A stretch of DNA of 64,000 bases from Gimesia alba (lineage in GTDB: Bacteria > Planctomycetota > Planctomycetia > Planctomycetales > Planctomycetaceae). Positions 9,817 through 20,214 of this stretch are shown in pieces. The translations under genes were made by a program, and so were the position numbers. Location of the stretch: assembly GCF_007744675.1 (NCBI RefSeq), contig NZ_CP036269.1, positions 2,459,546-2,523,545 of the forward strand. Reading direction: 5' to 3'. Under the pieces are notes generated by a model that was not told the DNA's origin, did no database searches, and was given only the letters and a program-made list of their open reading frames with translations. Every line of letters starts with the position of its first letter. Position 1 is the first letter of the stretch.

Positions 9817-12800
9817 TTACACATCACCTTCTTTAATTAACCGCATCTCTTCTCGCAGTTGTGGGATGTTGTCCAGACAGCGTTCCATTTCATTGGAAAT
9901 GTCATCAATGAGGGCTTCGATCCCTTCCAGATTTGCTTCGTGACCTGCGAGTTCAATTTCTTCAGATAATTTCAGTAGTGATGAAGCACATAGAATACCG
10001 GTTGCGCCTTTGAGTGAATGTGCTGCCAGCGCCAGCGCCTGGGCATCTGAGACTTCAGCTTGTTGCTGAATTTCCTTTACCCGATCTCGTCCCGTCGTTT
10101 CCAGTTCATCTAATAGTGATCCAGCGAGTTCAAGGCTTCCAAAGCAGCGTTCCAGTAAGAGCGCGGCGTCAATCGGAGGGGGAGTCGAAGATTTTTCTTC
10201 ATTTGTAAGTTCAGTATTGGCGTGGGTCGTTTCGATCACAGCGACTTCTTTCTGTCTAAGTATTCGTTCGAGTACATTGATGATTTGATTTTTCTGGACG
10301 GGTTTACTGAGGTATTCATCCATGCCAGACTCAAAGCAGCGTTCGCGATCTCCCTTGATGGCATTGGCGGTCAGGGCAACAATAGGGATGTGGCCTTTCA
10401 ATGTGCCATCAGATTCTAACTGTCGAATTTGTCGTGTTGCTCCAAATCCATCTAACTCAGGCATTTGGCAGTCCATCAGAATCAGGTCATATTCATGTTG
10501 TTGAACCGCTTCGACTGCTTCAAGACCGTTTGTTGCCGTATCGCACATACAACCCAGTTGATTCATCAACTCTGTGACATACATCAAGTTGATGTTGTTA
10601 TCTTCTGCCAGCAGGATACGAGTGGTGGGCAGTTTTTTTGCAGTCTGATTGGCAGGTTCATTATTGGAGAGACTTACAAACTGTTTTTCACCACCGTTCG
10701 CAAATAAACTACAGATCATCTCGTACAGTTTATGACGCTGGATTGGCTTGCGGAGTATCATATCAATGCCGTACTCCATCAGTTCGCGGTCGGTAAAATC
10801 GACGTTTGTTGTGCTGAGAAGCAAAACCATTTTTTCCGGTGAATCTTTGAGGGCTTCTGCCAGATCCAGACCATTTCTGTGTGGCATATCAAAGTCTGTC
10901 ACGATCACATCGAAGGGCTTGTTCTCGGCATTCGCTTCGTCGATCGCAGCCAGGGCTTCATCGACCGAGGCCGTTCCGACCGATTCAATGTTCCATTCCG
11001 TCATATATGTCTGAATAATCGTTCGTTTTGTCTCGTTGTCTTCAACAATGAGTGTTCGTTTGCCTGCAATCGGTGATTCAAGGGGTAAGTCTACCGTTGA
11101 TTCGGAAACGACTGTAAATGGAATTTCAAACCAGAATGTAGACCCGACTCCCCGTTGGCTTTCAATCCCAATCTCACCACCCATCAGTTCGACCAGATTT
11201 TGTGAAATGACCAGTCCTAAGCCGGTTCCTCCATAATGTCTGGTTGTCGAAGCATCCACTTGTGAGAACGACTGAAATAATCGGTTGAGTTTATCTTCTT
11301 CGATACCGATTCCTGTGTCGGTGACAGAGAAACGGATGTTGATTTGATCATCCTGACGCGAAACGGGTTCAGCACGAACAAAGATTTCTCCCGTGTCCGT
11401 GAATTTGATCGCATTCCCCACCAGATTGACCAGAATCTGTCGCAGGCGATAGCTGTCGCCTTTCAGGACTAAGCGTGACTCGGGATGAACGTAACAAGGC
11501 AGTTCGAGTTTCTTTTCTGCGGTACGCCAAACCATGGTGCGCACGGTATCCATAACCAGGTTTTCCAGGTCGAAATCATGCAGGTCGAGTTCTAACTTAC
11601 CGGCTTCGATTTTGGAAAAGTCCAGGATATCGTTGATCAACTTGAGTAATGATTCGCCGCTGTTCCGACAGGCGTCCACAAATTCCTGTTGCCTTTGACT
11701 GAGATTCGTACCGGCCAGCAGTTCCGTCATCCCGATGACTCCATTGAGGGGGGTGCGGAGCTCATGGCTCATGTTCGCAAGAAAGTCACTTTTTGTCCTG
11801 TTTGCCAATTCAGCGCGACGTTCGTTAGATTTACTTTTCTCCGTAGCGATTTGCAATTCGCGTGTGCGTTCTGCGGCTTCAGCTTCTTTTTGTTTCTGTT
11901 CGGTCAAGTCGCGAATGATGCCCGTGAAGAGAATTTCTTTGTCTTTTCCGCTGTTTTCTACGACGACCTGACTCACTGAAAGATGCAGCGGGAAGGTCGT
12001 TCCGTCTTTACGTTGTCCGACTGCTTCGCGACCGCTGCCGATGACATTTTGTTTTCCGGTTGCCAGGTAACGAGCCAGGTAGCCATCGTGTTCTTCACGA
12101 TAGGGAGATGGCATGAGCAGTTTGATATTTTGTTCCAGAATTTCTGAAGCCGTGTAACCAAACAGCCGTTCTGCTGCCGGGTTGAATGATTTGATCTTGC
12201 CGATACCGGAAATGGTAATGATGGGGTCGACGGCGGTATTCACAATTGCTTCGATGCGGCGTTCGTTGGATTTACTTTTCTCCGTGGCGATTTGCAGTTC
12301 ACGCGTGCGTTCTTCGGCTTCAGCTTCTTTCTGTTTTTGCTCGGTCAAGTCGCGAATGATGCCGGTGAAGAGAATTTCTTTGTCTTTTCCGCTGTTTTCT
12401 ACGACGACCTGACTTACTGAAAGATGCAGCGGGAAGGTAGTTCCGTCTTTACGTTGTCCGACCGCTTCGCGACCGCTGCCGATGACATTTTGCTTTCCGG
12501 TTGCCAGGTAACGGGCCAGGTAGCCATCGTGCTCTTCGCGATAGGGAGACGGCATGAGCAGTTTGATATTTTGTTCCAGAATTTCGGAGGCCGCATAACC
12601 AAACAGCCGTTCTGCTGCCGGGTTGAATGATTTGATCTTACCAGTACCGGAAATGGTGATGATGGGGTCGACGGCGGTATTCACAATTGCTTCGATGCGT
12701 CTTTCGTTTGCTTTACTTTTCTCAGTGGCGATTTGCAATTCATGTGAACGCTGTGCGGCTTCCTCCTCTTTCTGTTTCTGGGTAGCTGCATCCAGGACAA

Positions 12801-14880
12801 AACAGAGACATAAATCGTCTGCTTCATCCAACTGAGTAACTCCAAATACAACCGGCACACGCGTTCCATCCTTACGGAAAAATTCTTTTTCTACCGGTTT
12901 TGCAGCGCCTGTTTCCGCAATTTCGCGTCGTACTGCCTGATCGCATTCCAGCCATTCCGGAGGAGTTAAGGCTTTGAGATCGATCAGGCCTGCATCAAGA
13001 TCTTCAGGTGTATAACCCAGAATCCGCAGTAATTCATCATTTGCCTGTTCGATTCTCCCTTCGAAACGGCATATCATAATTCCCAGAATATCGGCTTGCA
13101 GTAACTTGTTGAACTGGGCGTTGGCCTTTCTTAGGGCAATTTCAGAATGTTTACGTGCAGTAACGTCGATTTGAGTGGCGATGAAATTCAGGAGTTCGCC
13201 GTCATCACCTAATACCGTGTCGATTTTGAGCTCAATCCAGTATTCGTATCCTTCACGGTCATAAATGGCGATTTCGGTAGCAACACTTTCTTTTAATTCG
13301 ATGTGGTATCTGAGATCCGCCATGATTTCATAATTGGTGTTTGGGCCGTGCAGAATTTCTGTCAGATGTTTCTCAATGACATCGTTCAATGAATAGCAGG
13401 TTAAATCGGTGAAGGCATCATTAACCCATTCGATTTTACCCTGGGCATCACAAATGATGACCGGGTGTTTTGTCTTACTGGCAACCAGAGACAGCTTTTT
13501 GACTTTTTGGTTGTACATCTCGAGAGACGCTTCCACTTCTTTGCGTCTTTGAATGTTCTCGATGACCGAAATGAAATGCTTTGGTTCACCCGAGGAGTGC
13601 CGCACGAGTGAGACGGTCAGGTTGGTCCAGATCGGTGCTCCGTTTTTATGGAGATATCGTTTCTCCAGCGAAAATGATTCTATATTCCCTGCAATCAATT
13701 GTTCGACATTGTTCAGATCGGCTTCTAAATCATCCGGGTGTGTGATGTCCTGGTATGTTAGTTCCAGAAGTTCCTCACTGCTGTAACCGACAATTTCAGA
13801 GAGTCCACTATTCACGCGCAACCAGTGACCGTCTGGCGCGACATGCGCGATTCCCATCGCGACTTGCTCAAACGTACTGCGAAAATTCTGTTCGCTTTCG
13901 AGTAGTGCATTTTCCTGAAGTTGTTTTTCTGTGAAATCGTGACAGACGCCGATAAACTGCTCCGGCTGGTCATCATCTCCTAAAACAACTCTTCCTTGTG
14001 ACTGCACATAATGCACGGAACCATTGTCATAGATCACCCGGTATTGTTCGTTAAAAGTCTGTCTGGTCTCAGTACATTCCTTCATTCGGGAAATGACTCG
14101 CGCTCGATCCTCCGGATGTAGCCGTTTACTGAAATCTTCGAAACAAAGTTCCGTCTGTTCCAGATCAATGTCGAAAATCTCTCTGGTTTTCCGATCCCAT
14201 GAGAGCCTATCAGTCTTTAAATTCCATTCCCAGACACCAATCTGTCCAGACTCGAGAGCAAAATCGAGCCGTTCTTTACTCCGTTGTAGTTCCTTGGCAA
14301 GCAAGACTGCCGAAGGAAATTTCAAGGCTTCCGGGACCAGACGAATTAATACCAGGACGGTAATCAGGGAGACGATGGCAGTGCATGCTTTGATCAGTCC
14401 AGAAAACCGATACACGGGCCACCAGAAGATGCCAGCCTCGATCAGATGTCCGAAACCACAAAACATAATAAAAGCTGCAAATAACCAGATGATTTTGGGG
14501 AAGGGCAAATCTTTGCGTTGCAGTAAAAAATAGAGCAGCACAACCGGAATCGCGAAGTAGGCAGCGAAGATGGCGATGTCAGAAATGATATGTAGCCAGC
14601 CGACGTCTGAGGACCAGCTACCGCAGTACCAGCGTGCCGGGAAGTCGCTCGTGTCGAACAGCTTTGTGAAAAACGTTCCCGGTCCTTCGGCACTCAGCGC
14701 GGCTGTGGAAGAAGATTTTTGACAAAGGCCGTTGGCACATTCCCCAGCCTTGTTCAAATTCAATTCCGTTTTTGACTCAGCGGCTTGGGGAGACGAGTTC
14801 GCACCAAAAACAATCATCCCCAAGATGAGTGTCGGGATGAAAAGCCGGATTCGATAGTTCGTTTTGAAACGTAAAGACAT
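9817..14880 (-). CDS. Hybrid histidine kinase with ethylene-receptor-like membrane domain, six PAS, two REC and HPt
   Basis: A 1687-residue sensor. Signal peptide (1-36); three-helix membrane domain (about 92-185) with D101, Y108, I111, P112, I138, C141 and H145, which match in identity and spacing the copper/ethylene-binding residues of plant ETR1 (D25, Y32, I35, P36, I62, C65, H69). Then six PAS domains. PAS5 and PAS6 are a tandem duplicate of FixL type with the haem-ligand His ([10 protein letters not shown]) and an Arg 20 residues later (GSGRE). HisKA H box is [10 protein letters not shown], HATPase has GGTGLGL, two receivers have phospho-Asp in VTDFDMP and LMDCQMP, and the HPt His is in [10 protein letters not shown]. 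This is a complete phosphorelay in one chain. Predicted inputs are a hydrophobic gas at the membrane and oxygen or another haem ligand in the cytoplasm. The ligand assignment is inference. Confidence 0.93.
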   Translation of the reverse strand: MSLRFKTNYRIRLFIPTLILGMIVFGANSSPQAAESKTELNLNKAGECANGLCQKSSSTAALSAEGPGTFFTKLFDTSDFPARWYCGSWSSDVGWLHIISDIAIFAAYFAIPVVLLYFLLQRKDLPFPKIIWLFAAFIMFCGFGHLIEAGIFWWPVYRFSGLIKACTAIVSLITVLVLIRLVPEALKFPSAVLLAKELQRSKERLDFALESGQIGVWEWNLKTDRLSWDRKTREIFDIDLEQTELCFEDFSKRLHPEDRARVISRMKECTETRQTFNEQYRVIYDNGSVHYVQSQGRVVLGDDDQPEQFIGVCHDFTEKQLQENALLESEQNFRSTFEQVAMGIAHVAPDGHWLRVNSGLSEIVGYSSEELLELTYQDITHPDDLEADLNNVEQLIAGNIESFSLEKRYLHKNGAPIWTNLTVSLVRHSSGEPKHFISVIENIQRRKEVEASLEMYNQKVKKLSLVASKTKHPVIICDAQGKIEWVNDAFTDLTCYSLNDVIEKHLTEILHGPNTNYEIMADLRYHIELKESVATEIAIYDREGYEYWIELKIDTVLGDDGELLNFIATQIDVTARKHSEIALRKANAQFNKLLQADILGIMICRFEGRIEQANDELLRILGYTPEDLDAGLIDLKALTPPEWLECDQAVRREIAETGAAKPVEKEFFRKDGTRVPVVFGVTQLDEADDLCLCFVLDAATQKQKEEEAAQRSHELQIATEKSKANERRIEAIVNTAVDPIITISGTGKIKSFNPAAERLFGYAASEILEQNIKLLMPSPYREEHDGYLARYLATGKQNVIGSGREAVGQRKDGTTFPLHLSVSQVVVENSGKDKEILFTGIIRDLTEQKQKEAEAEERTRELQIATEKSKSNERRIEAIVNTAVDPIITISGIGKIKSFNPAAERLFGYTASEILEQNIKLLMPSPYREEHDGYLARYLATGKQNVIGSGREAVGQRKDGTTFPLHLSVSQVVVENSGKDKEILFTGIIRDLTEQKQKEAEAAERTRELQIATEKSKSNERRAELANRTKSDFLANMSHELRTPLNGVIGMTELLAGTNLSQRQQEFVDACRNSGESLLKLINDILDFSKIEAGKLELDLHDFDLENLVMDTVRTMVWRTAEKKLELPCYVHPESRLVLKGDSYRLRQILVNLVGNAIKFTDTGEIFVRAEPVSRQDDQINIRFSVTDTGIGIEEDKLNRLFQSFSQVDASTTRHYGGTGLGLVISQNLVELMGGEIGIESQRGVGSTFWFEIPFTVVSESTVDLPLESPIAGKRTLIVEDNETKRTIIQTYMTEWNIESVGTASVDEALAAIDEANAENKPFDVIVTDFDMPHRNGLDLAEALKDSPEKMVLLLSTTNVDFTDRELMEYGIDMILRKPIQRHKLYEMICSLFANGGEKQFVSLSNNEPANQTAKKLPTTRILLAEDNNINLMYVTELMNQLGCMCDTATNGLEAVEAVQQHEYDLILMDCQMPELDGFGATRQIRQLESDGTLKGHIPIVALTANAIKGDRERCFESGMDEYLSKPVQKNQIINVLERILRQKEVAVIETTHANTELTNEEKSSTPPPIDAALLLERCFGSLELAGSLLDELETTGRDRVKEIQQQAEVSDAQALALAAHSLKGATGILCASSLLKLSEEIELAGHEANLEGIEALIDDISNEMERCLDNIPQLREEMRLIKEGDV
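11817..12257. repeat. 441-bp tandem duplication, copy A (FixL-like PAS6)
   Basis: This copy aligns with the next 441 bases at a constant offset with only scattered differences. On the coding (minus) strand each unit encodes one FixL-like PAS domain plus a coiled-coil linker with the motif [15 protein letters not shown]. The reading frame is kept because the unit is exactly 147 codons. Confidence 0.9.
12258..12698. repeat. 441-bp tandem duplication, copy B (FixL-like PAS5)
   Basis: Second copy of the 147-codon unit. A third, partial match to the linker ([15 protein letters not shown]) continues just beyond it, at about 12699-12790, before PAS4, so the linker itself was probably the seed of unequal recombination. 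Confidence 0.9.
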
Positions 14881-15366
14881 GGCTGATTCTTATATGAAAA
14901 AATGAGAGCAAAAAATTGTTCTCAGATATTGATAAAGATTGTTGAGTGAGGCTTGTTACTCACTTTTATCTGGTTATCCAGAAAGACTCTGATGGAGACG
15001 GTGTGACTCTGTACCGTTACCGCCTCCCTCCCAAATTTAGGTCAGAGTTCCAGAATGCGCAGGGAAAAACAGGTTTTCCCCCTCAGTTAGAGTGTTTTTC
15101 CTCACACGCGCTGATTGTAGATTGGTATGCAACAGGTAGCAGGAATTGAAGTTGAGACGAATAGAGGGAGATGCCTCAAGTTGACACAGAACGGTGGGGA
15201 AGTCCGGAGCGCGAGGTATTTCTGTTGGAAATGAGAGAGCAGGCATTCTAAATGGAAATGGCTGGCAGGTGATGGCACAGCCAATTTCAAGACAGCGATT
15301 GACGTGTCAATGTGATTCGCATTGCATGAATGATTGAAAGCTGAGAGTGACGAAGCGACTCATTTC
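14881..15366. other. Intergenic region without a recognisable gene
   Basis: A 486-base gap. It should hold the promoter of the ethylene-receptor-like kinase, which reads leftward from 14880. A short hairpin (AGTGAG / CTCACT, 14945-14964) followed by TTTT reads on the plus strand. The open frames here are short and lack ribosome sites, so I do not call genes. Confidence 0.5.
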
Positions 15367-16149
15367 TTATTGTGAGTTCGCTGGACTCGGTTCCTGTTTT
15401 TCTTTTGCCAGATCAATCTCGCGGACTTCGGTCTGTTTTTCAATGTGATGCAGTGTGAACCGGCCTTTGAGTTCTCGCTTTGCACCGTCGGTTGTCCAGA
15501 CTCCTTTCATCTCTCCCTCATTCAGCTTGCCTGAATAGACGCAGGGAAACTTGACGTACTTGGAACTGCGCAGAGTACTGTATGCTTCAAACTCCACTTT
15601 GCCATCATCATCAATGGTTCCCTTAACCTTGGCTGCGGCGTTGCCCAAGGTGGGATACGCGACTGTGCCCAGAATGCGTTTTCCTTCCTGAATGACACGC
15701 AGTTCCAGATCGACCTGCTGGGCACGATTACTGGATTGAATAGAGCCCTGCCAGTAGGAAAGTCCGAGTTCCTGTTCAATTTTAGCAACGTCTTCCGATA
15801 CCAGCGTCCAGTCTGCTTCGGGGAACGGCCGAAACACGTGCGCATTATTGACAGCGATGGTGCGCGGATTGCCGTCGATATTGACGATGACGCGGACCGG
15901 TTTATTCAGCGTTCCCAGTAACTGGTCCTGGGGATCAACGTCGACATATTCCGGACGAATCACTTTTGCCAGAGACTGATCGCCGAACTTATGCATTCGT
16001 ACCTGATTCACGAAAGCGTCCCAGCCCATGTGAGCCGCTTCACTGCCGATTTCAACGACCACTGCTTGAAATGCAGGCGAAGCAGCCGCGGCACAACCGG
16101 CGATCGGAATGAGTGTGATCAATAACAACAATCGGGCGCGAGATTTCAT
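15367..16149 (-). CDS. Putative lipoprotein, unknown function
   Basis: A 260-residue protein beginning with basic residues, a hydrophobic segment and a lipobox-like IAGC, so lipid attachment at Cys19 is likely. The rest has no domain I recognise. There is an apparent repeated beta-rich region in the C-terminal half with sequence such as GTVAYPTLGNAA and an acidic/basic tail ending in KEKQEPSPANSQ. It stands alone, with its own upstream gap of about 190 bases. It could be an envelope stress or surface protein, but nothing in the sequence decides this. Confidence 0.75.
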   Translation of the reverse strand: MKSRARLLLLITLIPIAGCAAAASPAFQAVVVEIGSEAAHMGWDAFVNQVRMHKFGDQSLAKVIRPEYVDVDPQDQLLGTLNKPVRVIVNIDGNPRTIAVNNAHVFRPFPEADWTLVSEDVAKIEQELGLSYWQGSIQSSNRAQQVDLELRVIQEGKRILGTVAYPTLGNAAAKVKGTIDDDGKVEFEAYSTLRSSKYVKFPCVYSGKLNEGEMKGVWTTDGAKRELKGRFTLHHIEKQTEVREIDLAKEKQEPSPANSQ

Positions 16150-16343
16150 CGTTGTGCCTTTCGCAGGAAAATTCGATCAGAAGAATTCAGCAATTCCACG
16201 TTTAGTATGAAACACGACGACCTTTGTATCCAGAAAAAAATGGTGCTGTTACCATACATTAGAGAATACCGGTTTCGTTGATGGAAAACACTGCGCTGGT
16301 CTCAGTGAAAACGGCTCAGGCAGTAGACTGGATCAATCTAAAA

Positions 16344-16649
16344 TCAGGATTCTGTCCGGGAATTCAGAATTTCTTCAATCAGTTTCAGTTTTTGCTTCTG
16401 GTACTTCAATAAACGTCCGTCGCCGTAAATTCCCAGCGCCGTGAAAGGCAGGGCAATCAGCGCAAACAGTTGAACCCAGAGCGGCACCCAAGAGAAAATC
16501 AGACGCGCACTTGCAAGGGCCAGAAAGAACAGCGTCATTATCAAATGCATCTGCACGCGCTGTTTCTGGATTTTGACATTCCGCCTGATTTGAGGCGCTA
16601 CGCGGGCCGGGTTTTTTCCGGCCAGTTCTTTCTGGATGTCAATGTCCAT
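16344..16649 (-). CDS. Small membrane protein, unknown function
   Basis: A 101-residue protein with a basic N-terminal 35 residues, two adjacent hydrophobic helices (about 35-55 and 58-75) and a basic C-terminal tail. This gives a hairpin topology with both ends in the cytoplasm by the positive-inside rule. I recognise no family. It lies 56 bases downstream of the next membrane-protein gene on the same strand and may be cotranscribed with it. Confidence 0.65.
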   Translation of the reverse strand: MDIDIQKELAGKNPARVAPQIRRNVKIQKQRVQMHLIMTLFFLALASARLIFSWVPLWVQLFALIALPFTALGIYGDGRLLKYQKQKLKLIEEILNSRTES

Positions 16650-16705
16650 CGATCTTTCAATCCCAGCTGAAAGTCAGATACGTGTTTGCGATGGGAGAAA
16701 CGAGC

Positions 16706-17233
16706 TCAGGCCTGCGGAATTGTTTGAGCGGACCGCTGACAGCGAGCGTGTAATCCTAAGAGCACAAAACCCACGATGGGAATCAATAGATCCGTATAAA
16801 AGATGATGCCGGCATTTCCAGGGGCAAAATTATGTTCGGTGATCATCTGATAGATATGCCCTCCCGCAGCGCCGAGTAGAAACATCGACGGCCCTACAAC
16901 AGCCGCAGCCCGCATTCCCAGACTTCCTCGGAATGCCAGAAAGCCAACGACAGCATATCCCAGGCTGGCGGTTCCAACTTCAAACTGAAACGGGCTCTGT
17001 TGCCAGCCGATAAACCGGGCCGCCGTCTCTCCGAAAAAGGAATGCATGACGAAGTTATAAAAGAAGGAAAAACCGACTGAAAACAGCAGGAAATAAGCCA
17101 ACAACGCTTCGATGATCACAGCCGCTGTTCGAGGACGCGGCTTCGTCAAAAGTGAAATCCCGGAAGCCAGTAGTCCCAGAATCAGGAAGCTGAGCGTGAA
17201 ATTTTCCAATGCCAATGGGATGAGCGTGTTCAA
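16706..17233 (-). CDS. DUF6790-like integral membrane protein
   Basis: A 175-residue protein with about five hydrophobic helices (near 10-28, 38-62, 85-103, 108-126 and 143-162). The pattern FEVGTASLGYAVVGFLA followed by GGHIYQM resembles the DUF6790 family of small membrane proteins, a match I make from memory and hold with moderate confidence. Function is unknown. It is encoded upstream of the small two-helix protein on the same strand. Confidence 0.7.
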   Translation of the reverse strand: MNTLIPLALENFTLSFLILGLLASGISLLTKPRPRTAAVIIEALLAYFLLFSVGFSFFYNFVMHSFFGETAARFIGWQQSPFQFEVGTASLGYAVVGFLAFRGSLGMRAAAVVGPSMFLLGAAGGHIYQMITEHNFAPGNAGIIFYTDLLIPIVGFVLLGLHARCQRSAQTIPQA

Positions 17234-17289
17234 AGGATGTCCTTAATGCTGCGAGTGAAGTCCGATGTTTCAGGATCAATTGATGACGC

Positions 17290-17595
17290 CTACGGTTCGA
17301 CTTTGATCAGTTTACCATAGATCGAATTGAATGTAATCCAACCATTGATCCGGCCAATGTTATTACCGATCTGATAACGTTTGCCCTGAATGGCTTTGAT
17401 GAGGTGCAGGTATTCGCTTCCATTGACTTTGCAAAGTACAATATCCCCTTTCTTAAGGTCGGCTTCTTCGACGGGGGCAACGGTGCAGAGTTGACCGGAC
17501 TCAATTTTCCCTTTCATGGAATTCCCACGGGGACGGAAGGTGACCGTCTGATTATCTTTCAGTTGTTCAATATAATGAGTGGCCCAACCGATGAT
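17290..17595 (-). CDS. S24/S26-like (LexA-fold) small protein with apparent ATC start
   Basis: From the first ATG at 17517 the product is only 75 residues, but that ATG falls inside the conserved RPRGNSM motif, which corresponds to the catalytic Ser region of S24/S26 peptidase-like folds. The same frame stays open and protein-like for 26 further codons upstream (I-I-G-W-A-T-H-Y-I-E-Q-L...), up to a TAA at 17626-17628. No ATG, GTG or TTG occurs in that stretch. Placing the start at ATC 17593-17595, after a purine-rich AGAAGAGAA, gives 101 residues beginning like small homologues that I remember as starting with MIGWA. A second motif, GDIVLCKVNG, fits the same fold. It could be a non-peptidase member that binds nucleic acid or protein. 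The start codon is inference. Confidence 0.6.
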   Translation of the reverse strand: MIGWATHYIEQLKDNQTVTFRPRGNSMKGKIESGQLCTVAPVEEADLKKGDIVLCKVNGSEYLHLIKAIQGKRYQIGNNIGRINGWITFNSIYGKLIKVEP

Positions 17596-17638
17596 ATTTC
17601 TCTTCTGATACTGTGAATCACGATTTTACGTGAGCGAT

Positions 17639-18019
17639 TCATGAGAGCGGTGACGATACTTGTTTGCTCTGTTTGATTCGTTGATGACCTGGTAAACCAA
17701 GTTCGTTAATCCATTTGAAAATTGTAATGATCTCTGATGGCGAAAGATAATCAAAATCAAGCTGAAGTCTGATATAAAGGTGCGATCTCGGGTTCGTACG
17801 GACGTAGTGAATCTGCGGAGTCGGACTTCGTTCGAGAGTGACTAGATAAAGATCCTTTCCATTGTTGAACCAGAAATCAAATTCGTCGCCAGGCTGAATC
17901 GTTTCGGGAATGAAGTGTACTGGTTCGATTTTCAGATGGCCCGACTGAATTTCGCCGTTCCTGTAAATACTGCGGAACCGTCTCAGGCGTTTCTTTCTGT
18001 CACGATGGTGATAACTCAT
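17639..18019 (-). CDS. Hypothetical protein
   Basis: A 126-residue soluble protein with a very basic start (HHRDRKKRLRRFR) and a later mix of beta-like and Asp/Tyr-rich segments. No signal peptide or membrane segment is evident and I recognise no family. The gene precedes the LexA-fold gene on the same strand, with about 40 bases between them, so the two may be transcribed together. The ATG at 18019 is the only reasonable start. Confidence 0.6.
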   Translation of the reverse strand: MSYHHRDRKKRLRRFRSIYRNGEIQSGHLKIEPVHFIPETIQPGDEFDFWFNNGKDLYLVTLERSPTPQIHYVRTNPRSHLYIRLQLDFDYLSPSEIITIFKWINELGLPGHQRIKQSKQVSSPLS

Positions 18020-18087
18020 TTGTTCTGTTTCTGCGCGAGAATAGACTAGTTTGAATTATCAAATCGAACATGCGTTAATAGACCATC

Positions 18088-18861
18088 TTAAGGCCAGGGG
18101 GTAGGGACGTTGCCTTCCAGGGCTTTGTCTATTGCGGCGTGGAAGGCGTCGTTGTCCCACTCTTTTTTGGCGCTGACGGCGATTTCTTTTGCTTCCTGTT
18201 TACGATCGTTCACAACAAGCAGTGCGATGAGCGTGCTGATGTCGTTCGTAAATTTTTTATTGGTAAATTCCAGAATATTCGGCCCAAATTGTGGTTTTTT
18301 AGCCGGGCGTTGATTGGATTCGCGTATTTGCAGCATTAGTGCATAGGACCGTTTTGGCTCAAGATATTTGCCGCAGATTTTATATTCCTGGCCTCTAATT
18401 AAGGACGGTTCTGCCAGAAGAAAGACTTTTTTCGCGGCTGCTTTATCCTGGAGCTCTAACTGAATGAATGTGTTGACCGTGAGTGAGTTTTCATTCAGAG
18501 TGCGGTTGATCGAGGCGAATTCCTGGAACGATTTGAAGAGTTGTTTGCCATCAAGCACATTTTTGGCTGCTTGATCACGGGCTTCTCTAAGCTGATCCAG
18601 GGCAGGAGGGTAAACTTTCGCAAGGTCATGCCAGGCGTGTAACGCAAACGATAACCGAACACCAGAGAACCCGGGATTATGTTTGAGCGCGTTTTGATGA
18701 ATCCAGACCTGTTTCGCCAGCGCCACTTCGTAACGTTTTGCGCGTGCATCGGCCTGGGCCTCACTGAGAATGGTCTGTGGATCCGGATTTGCAGGTGGCG
18801 TCCATTCTTCAGCAAATGTGGAGATCGGAATCAGGCACAGAATCGGAAGTAGAAATTTCAT
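18088..18861 (-). CDS. Secreted hypothetical protein, possibly helical-repeat
   Basis: A 257-residue protein with a clear Sec signal peptide (MKFLLPILCLIPISTFA, cleaved near residue 17). The mature part is rich in predicted alpha-helix, with Ala, Arg and Lys-rich segments such as AQADARAKRYEVALAKQ that resemble a TPR-type helical repeat. I cannot assign a family with certainty. The gene has a separate upstream region and seems monocistronic. Confidence 0.7.
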   Translation of the reverse strand: MKFLLPILCLIPISTFAEEWTPPANPDPQTILSEAQADARAKRYEVALAKQVWIHQNALKHNPGFSGVRLSFALHAWHDLAKVYPPALDQLREARDQAAKNVLDGKQLFKSFQEFASINRTLNENSLTVNTFIQLELQDKAAAKKVFLLAEPSLIRGQEYKICGKYLEPKRSYALMLQIRESNQRPAKKPQFGPNILEFTNKKFTNDISTLIALLVVNDRKQEAKEIAVSAKKEWDNDAFHAAIDKALEGNVPTPWP

Positions 18862-18974
18862 CGTTGCATCCTGTTATTTTAAATGGGAAACAGTTGAGCC
18901 GATTTTGATTCAACAGAATTGATTATATCTTTTGATCACAGAAATGATATAAACAATTGTATTCTAATATTCTC

Positions 18975-20039
18975 TCAACGTTTTATTTCAAACTTTTGGA
19001 TGCGATGGTTATAGGCATCGACCACATACAGGTCACCCTGGCTGTCGAACGCCATGCCGTGTGGAGCATAAAACTGCCCAGGGCCGGCTCCCTGTTCCTG
19101 CACTAGACCACGTAGATACTTTCCTGCTGGCGAAAACTGTTGGACGCGTCCGTTGACTGCTGAGATCCAAAGTTGATTGTTCGGATCGATGCAGACTGCG
19201 ATTGGTCCCAGGAGCCCTTTTGCCGGACGGCCTTTGAAGCCGGTAAACAGACCACCGAAACCGCCAGGCTGGTCCGCATCGCTGCCCCAGTGCTGGATTC
19301 GTTTCCCGTCGGCAGTAAACTGTTGGATCCGGCAGTTGGCGCCTTCTGTTGTCCAGACCGTTCCTTTCGAATCAAAGGCAATGAACTGCGGCCCCCCCAC
19401 GCGCGAGTTTTGAGACGACTTTCCGCCAAACTCACCGGGTTGGTTCCCGTATTTTCCCCATTGAAACAGGAAATTTCCTTTCGGATCAAACACCTGGACG
19501 CGGTGGTTGGTCTGATCAGCAACATAGATGTGGCCATTCGAAGCGACTGCGATCCCGCCCGGACAGTTAAACTGTCCCGGTTTGCTTCCCGTTTCCCCCC
19601 ACTGACGGATGAGTTTCCCTGCGGGAGAATAGATAGAGATGCGATCACCGATTTTATGCTTGCTCGACCCCGAAGCTACGATATGTGATAAAATCAGGTT
19701 CCCCCTTTTATCAAGAGCAAGGCCGCCCGGATTGGGCAACACAGGGAAGTGTGCCAACAGCGTTCCTTCCCGATCAAACTTTTGTATTCGATCATTCAGA
19801 TGGTCCGTCACAAAAATTTCGTCAGCGGCATTAATGACGATGTCGATTGGGAAATGGAACTCACCCGGTTTTGGTCCTTGCTGGCCCCAGGTTTTCAGGA
19901 ATCGAATGGTTTGAGGAGGCGGACCGCCGTACAAAAGTGTCGACTTTGGCATCAGCAATGCGGTGAGAAAGAGCAGGCATAAGCAGAACCATTTCTGCCT
20001 CCAATTGTTGGTGATCATGCTTTGATGCGAAGACGCCAT
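18975..20039 (-). CDS. Secreted NHL-repeat beta-propeller protein
   Basis: A 354-residue protein with an N-terminal hydrophobic export segment (about 15-35). Either ATG at 20039 or ATG at 20018 could be the start. At least six NHL-type repeats follow, with the core pattern WG..G..PGQF.....IA......VYVAD..N.RVQ.FD, including ADQTNHRVQVFDPKG and DAYNHRIQKFEIK at the end. That is the right number for a six-bladed propeller. Such proteins bind other proteins, glycans or nucleic acids, and many planctomycete copies are extracellular. No catalytic site is visible. It is divergent from the squalene-cyclase-repeat gene. Confidence 0.88.
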   Translation of the reverse strand: MASSHQSMITNNWRQKWFCLCLLFLTALLMPKSTLLYGGPPPQTIRFLKTWGQQGPKPGEFHFPIDIVINAADEIFVTDHLNDRIQKFDREGTLLAHFPVLPNPGGLALDKRGNLILSHIVASGSSKHKIGDRISIYSPAGKLIRQWGETGSKPGQFNCPGGIAVASNGHIYVADQTNHRVQVFDPKGNFLFQWGKYGNQPGEFGGKSSQNSRVGGPQFIAFDSKGTVWTTEGANCRIQQFTADGKRIQHWGSDADQPGGFGGLFTGFKGRPAKGLLGPIAVCIDPNNQLWISAVNGRVQQFSPAGKYLRGLVQEQGAGPGQFYAPHGMAFDSQGDLYVVDAYNHRIQKFEIKR

Positions 20040-20214
20040 GTTTGATCGTTTCTCTGAATGGTTCTGGTATTGTGAACAGAATTCATGATAACCGGTAATG
20101 ATTCAGAACTCAAAAAGATTTACGACAACGCAGTTTTCTGCGGAGAAACCTGTTATCAGGGGGCTTTCTTGGGCGTAGAATAGAATAACAATCTTATTTT
20201 TCATCGAGCTGTTT

